Positions 5,647 to 5,698 of a stretch of DNA of 5,698 nucleotides are shown here, one piece after another. Positions within the stretch are counted from its first letter, which is position 1. Every line of letters starts with the position of its first letter. The DNA is from Atopobiaceae bacterium (GTDB taxonomy: Bacteria; Actinomycetota; Coriobacteriia; Coriobacteriales; Atopobiaceae). The notes below the pieces were generated by a model that saw only the letters and a list, made by a program, of their open reading frames with translations, had not been told where the DNA came from and ran no database searches. The position numbers and the translations under genes are program-made. The stretch covers positions 1 to 5,698 of the forward strand of contig JABZIF010000066.1 of the NCBI GenBank assembly GCA_015258485.1, given 5' to 3'.

Positions 5647-5698
5647 AAGCTGTGATGAGGACAGTAGCTGGGTAGCGCAAATCTCAAGCGAGCGGAGT
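5647..5698 (+). ncRNA. T-box riboswitch, 5' part of stem I (cut by window edge)
   Basis: The segment carries the ordered conserved pieces of a T-box leader's stem I 5' strand: GTGATGAGGA (kink-turn-like base), CAGTAG (the AGTA box of the specifier region), then after 16 nt AAGCGAGCGGAG, matching the conserved AGCGAGCCGGGG-type box found in this position in T-boxes. T-box RNAs bind a specific uncharged tRNA and switch on downstream aminoacyl-tRNA synthetase, amino-acid synthesis or transport genes. The specifier codon, antiterminator (TGGNACC bulge) and gene are all outside the window, so the amino acid cannot be stated. It is transcribed away from ftsH. The call rests on motif order only, since pairing partners are missing. 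Confidence 0.7.

Noticed and set aside
5660..5698. A tRNA gene at the right edge (AGCTGGGTAGCGC resembles a D-arm)
   Set aside because: There is no matching acceptor start and the D-arm spacing is wrong; the surrounding GATGAGGA, CAGTAG and AGCGAGCGGAG fit a T-box stem I better.

Overview
The window looks like ordinary chromosomal housekeeping DNA from a low-to-moderate G+C bacterium. The style of the FtsH, Ffh and L,D-transpeptidase proteins, together with a T-box leader at the right edge, suggests a member of the Coriobacteriia (the Atopobium/Olsenella/Fannyhessea group). This is an inference from remembered protein style, not from a search; a Firmicute is the main alternative. No mobile element, CRISPR array, rRNA, tRNA or phage gene is visible.

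Layout, left to right: (1) 3-581 (+), the C-terminal part of Ffh, the protein of the signal recognition particle, running in from outside the window. (2) 582-693, a short convergent spacer with a perfect 14-bp hairpin acting as a shared terminator. (3) 694-2349 (-), a membrane-anchored L,D-transpeptidase that starts at TTG. (4) 2350-2593, an AT-rich divergent promoter region with several inverted and direct repeats. (5) 2594-3430 (+), a SpoU/TrmH-family RNA 2'-O-methyltransferase. (6) 3431-3513, a second convergent spacer with a 14-bp hairpin and a T-run oriented to stop ftsH. (7) 3514-5454 (-), the complete membrane protease FtsH. (8) 5455-5698, a second divergent regulatory region. It holds the ftsH leader and promoter, a 17-bp dyad carrying the ftsH -35 and a possible -35 for the opposite direction, and then, on the + strand, the first ~50 nt of what looks like a T-box riboswitch whose gene lies outside the window.

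The four genes alternate in direction (+, -, +, -) and each appears to be its own transcription unit, bounded by shared hairpin terminators and divergent promoter regions. They share a loose cell-envelope theme: Ffh delivers membrane proteins, FtsH removes faulty ones, and the L,D-transpeptidase cross-links or modifies peptidoglycan. The methyltransferase acts on RNA and has no evident functional link.

No previously undescribed system is evident. The most useful second looks are the T-box fragment with its back-to-back promoters, the arginine in the FtsH pore loop, and the unexplained dyads upstream of the L,D-transpeptidase and ftsH.
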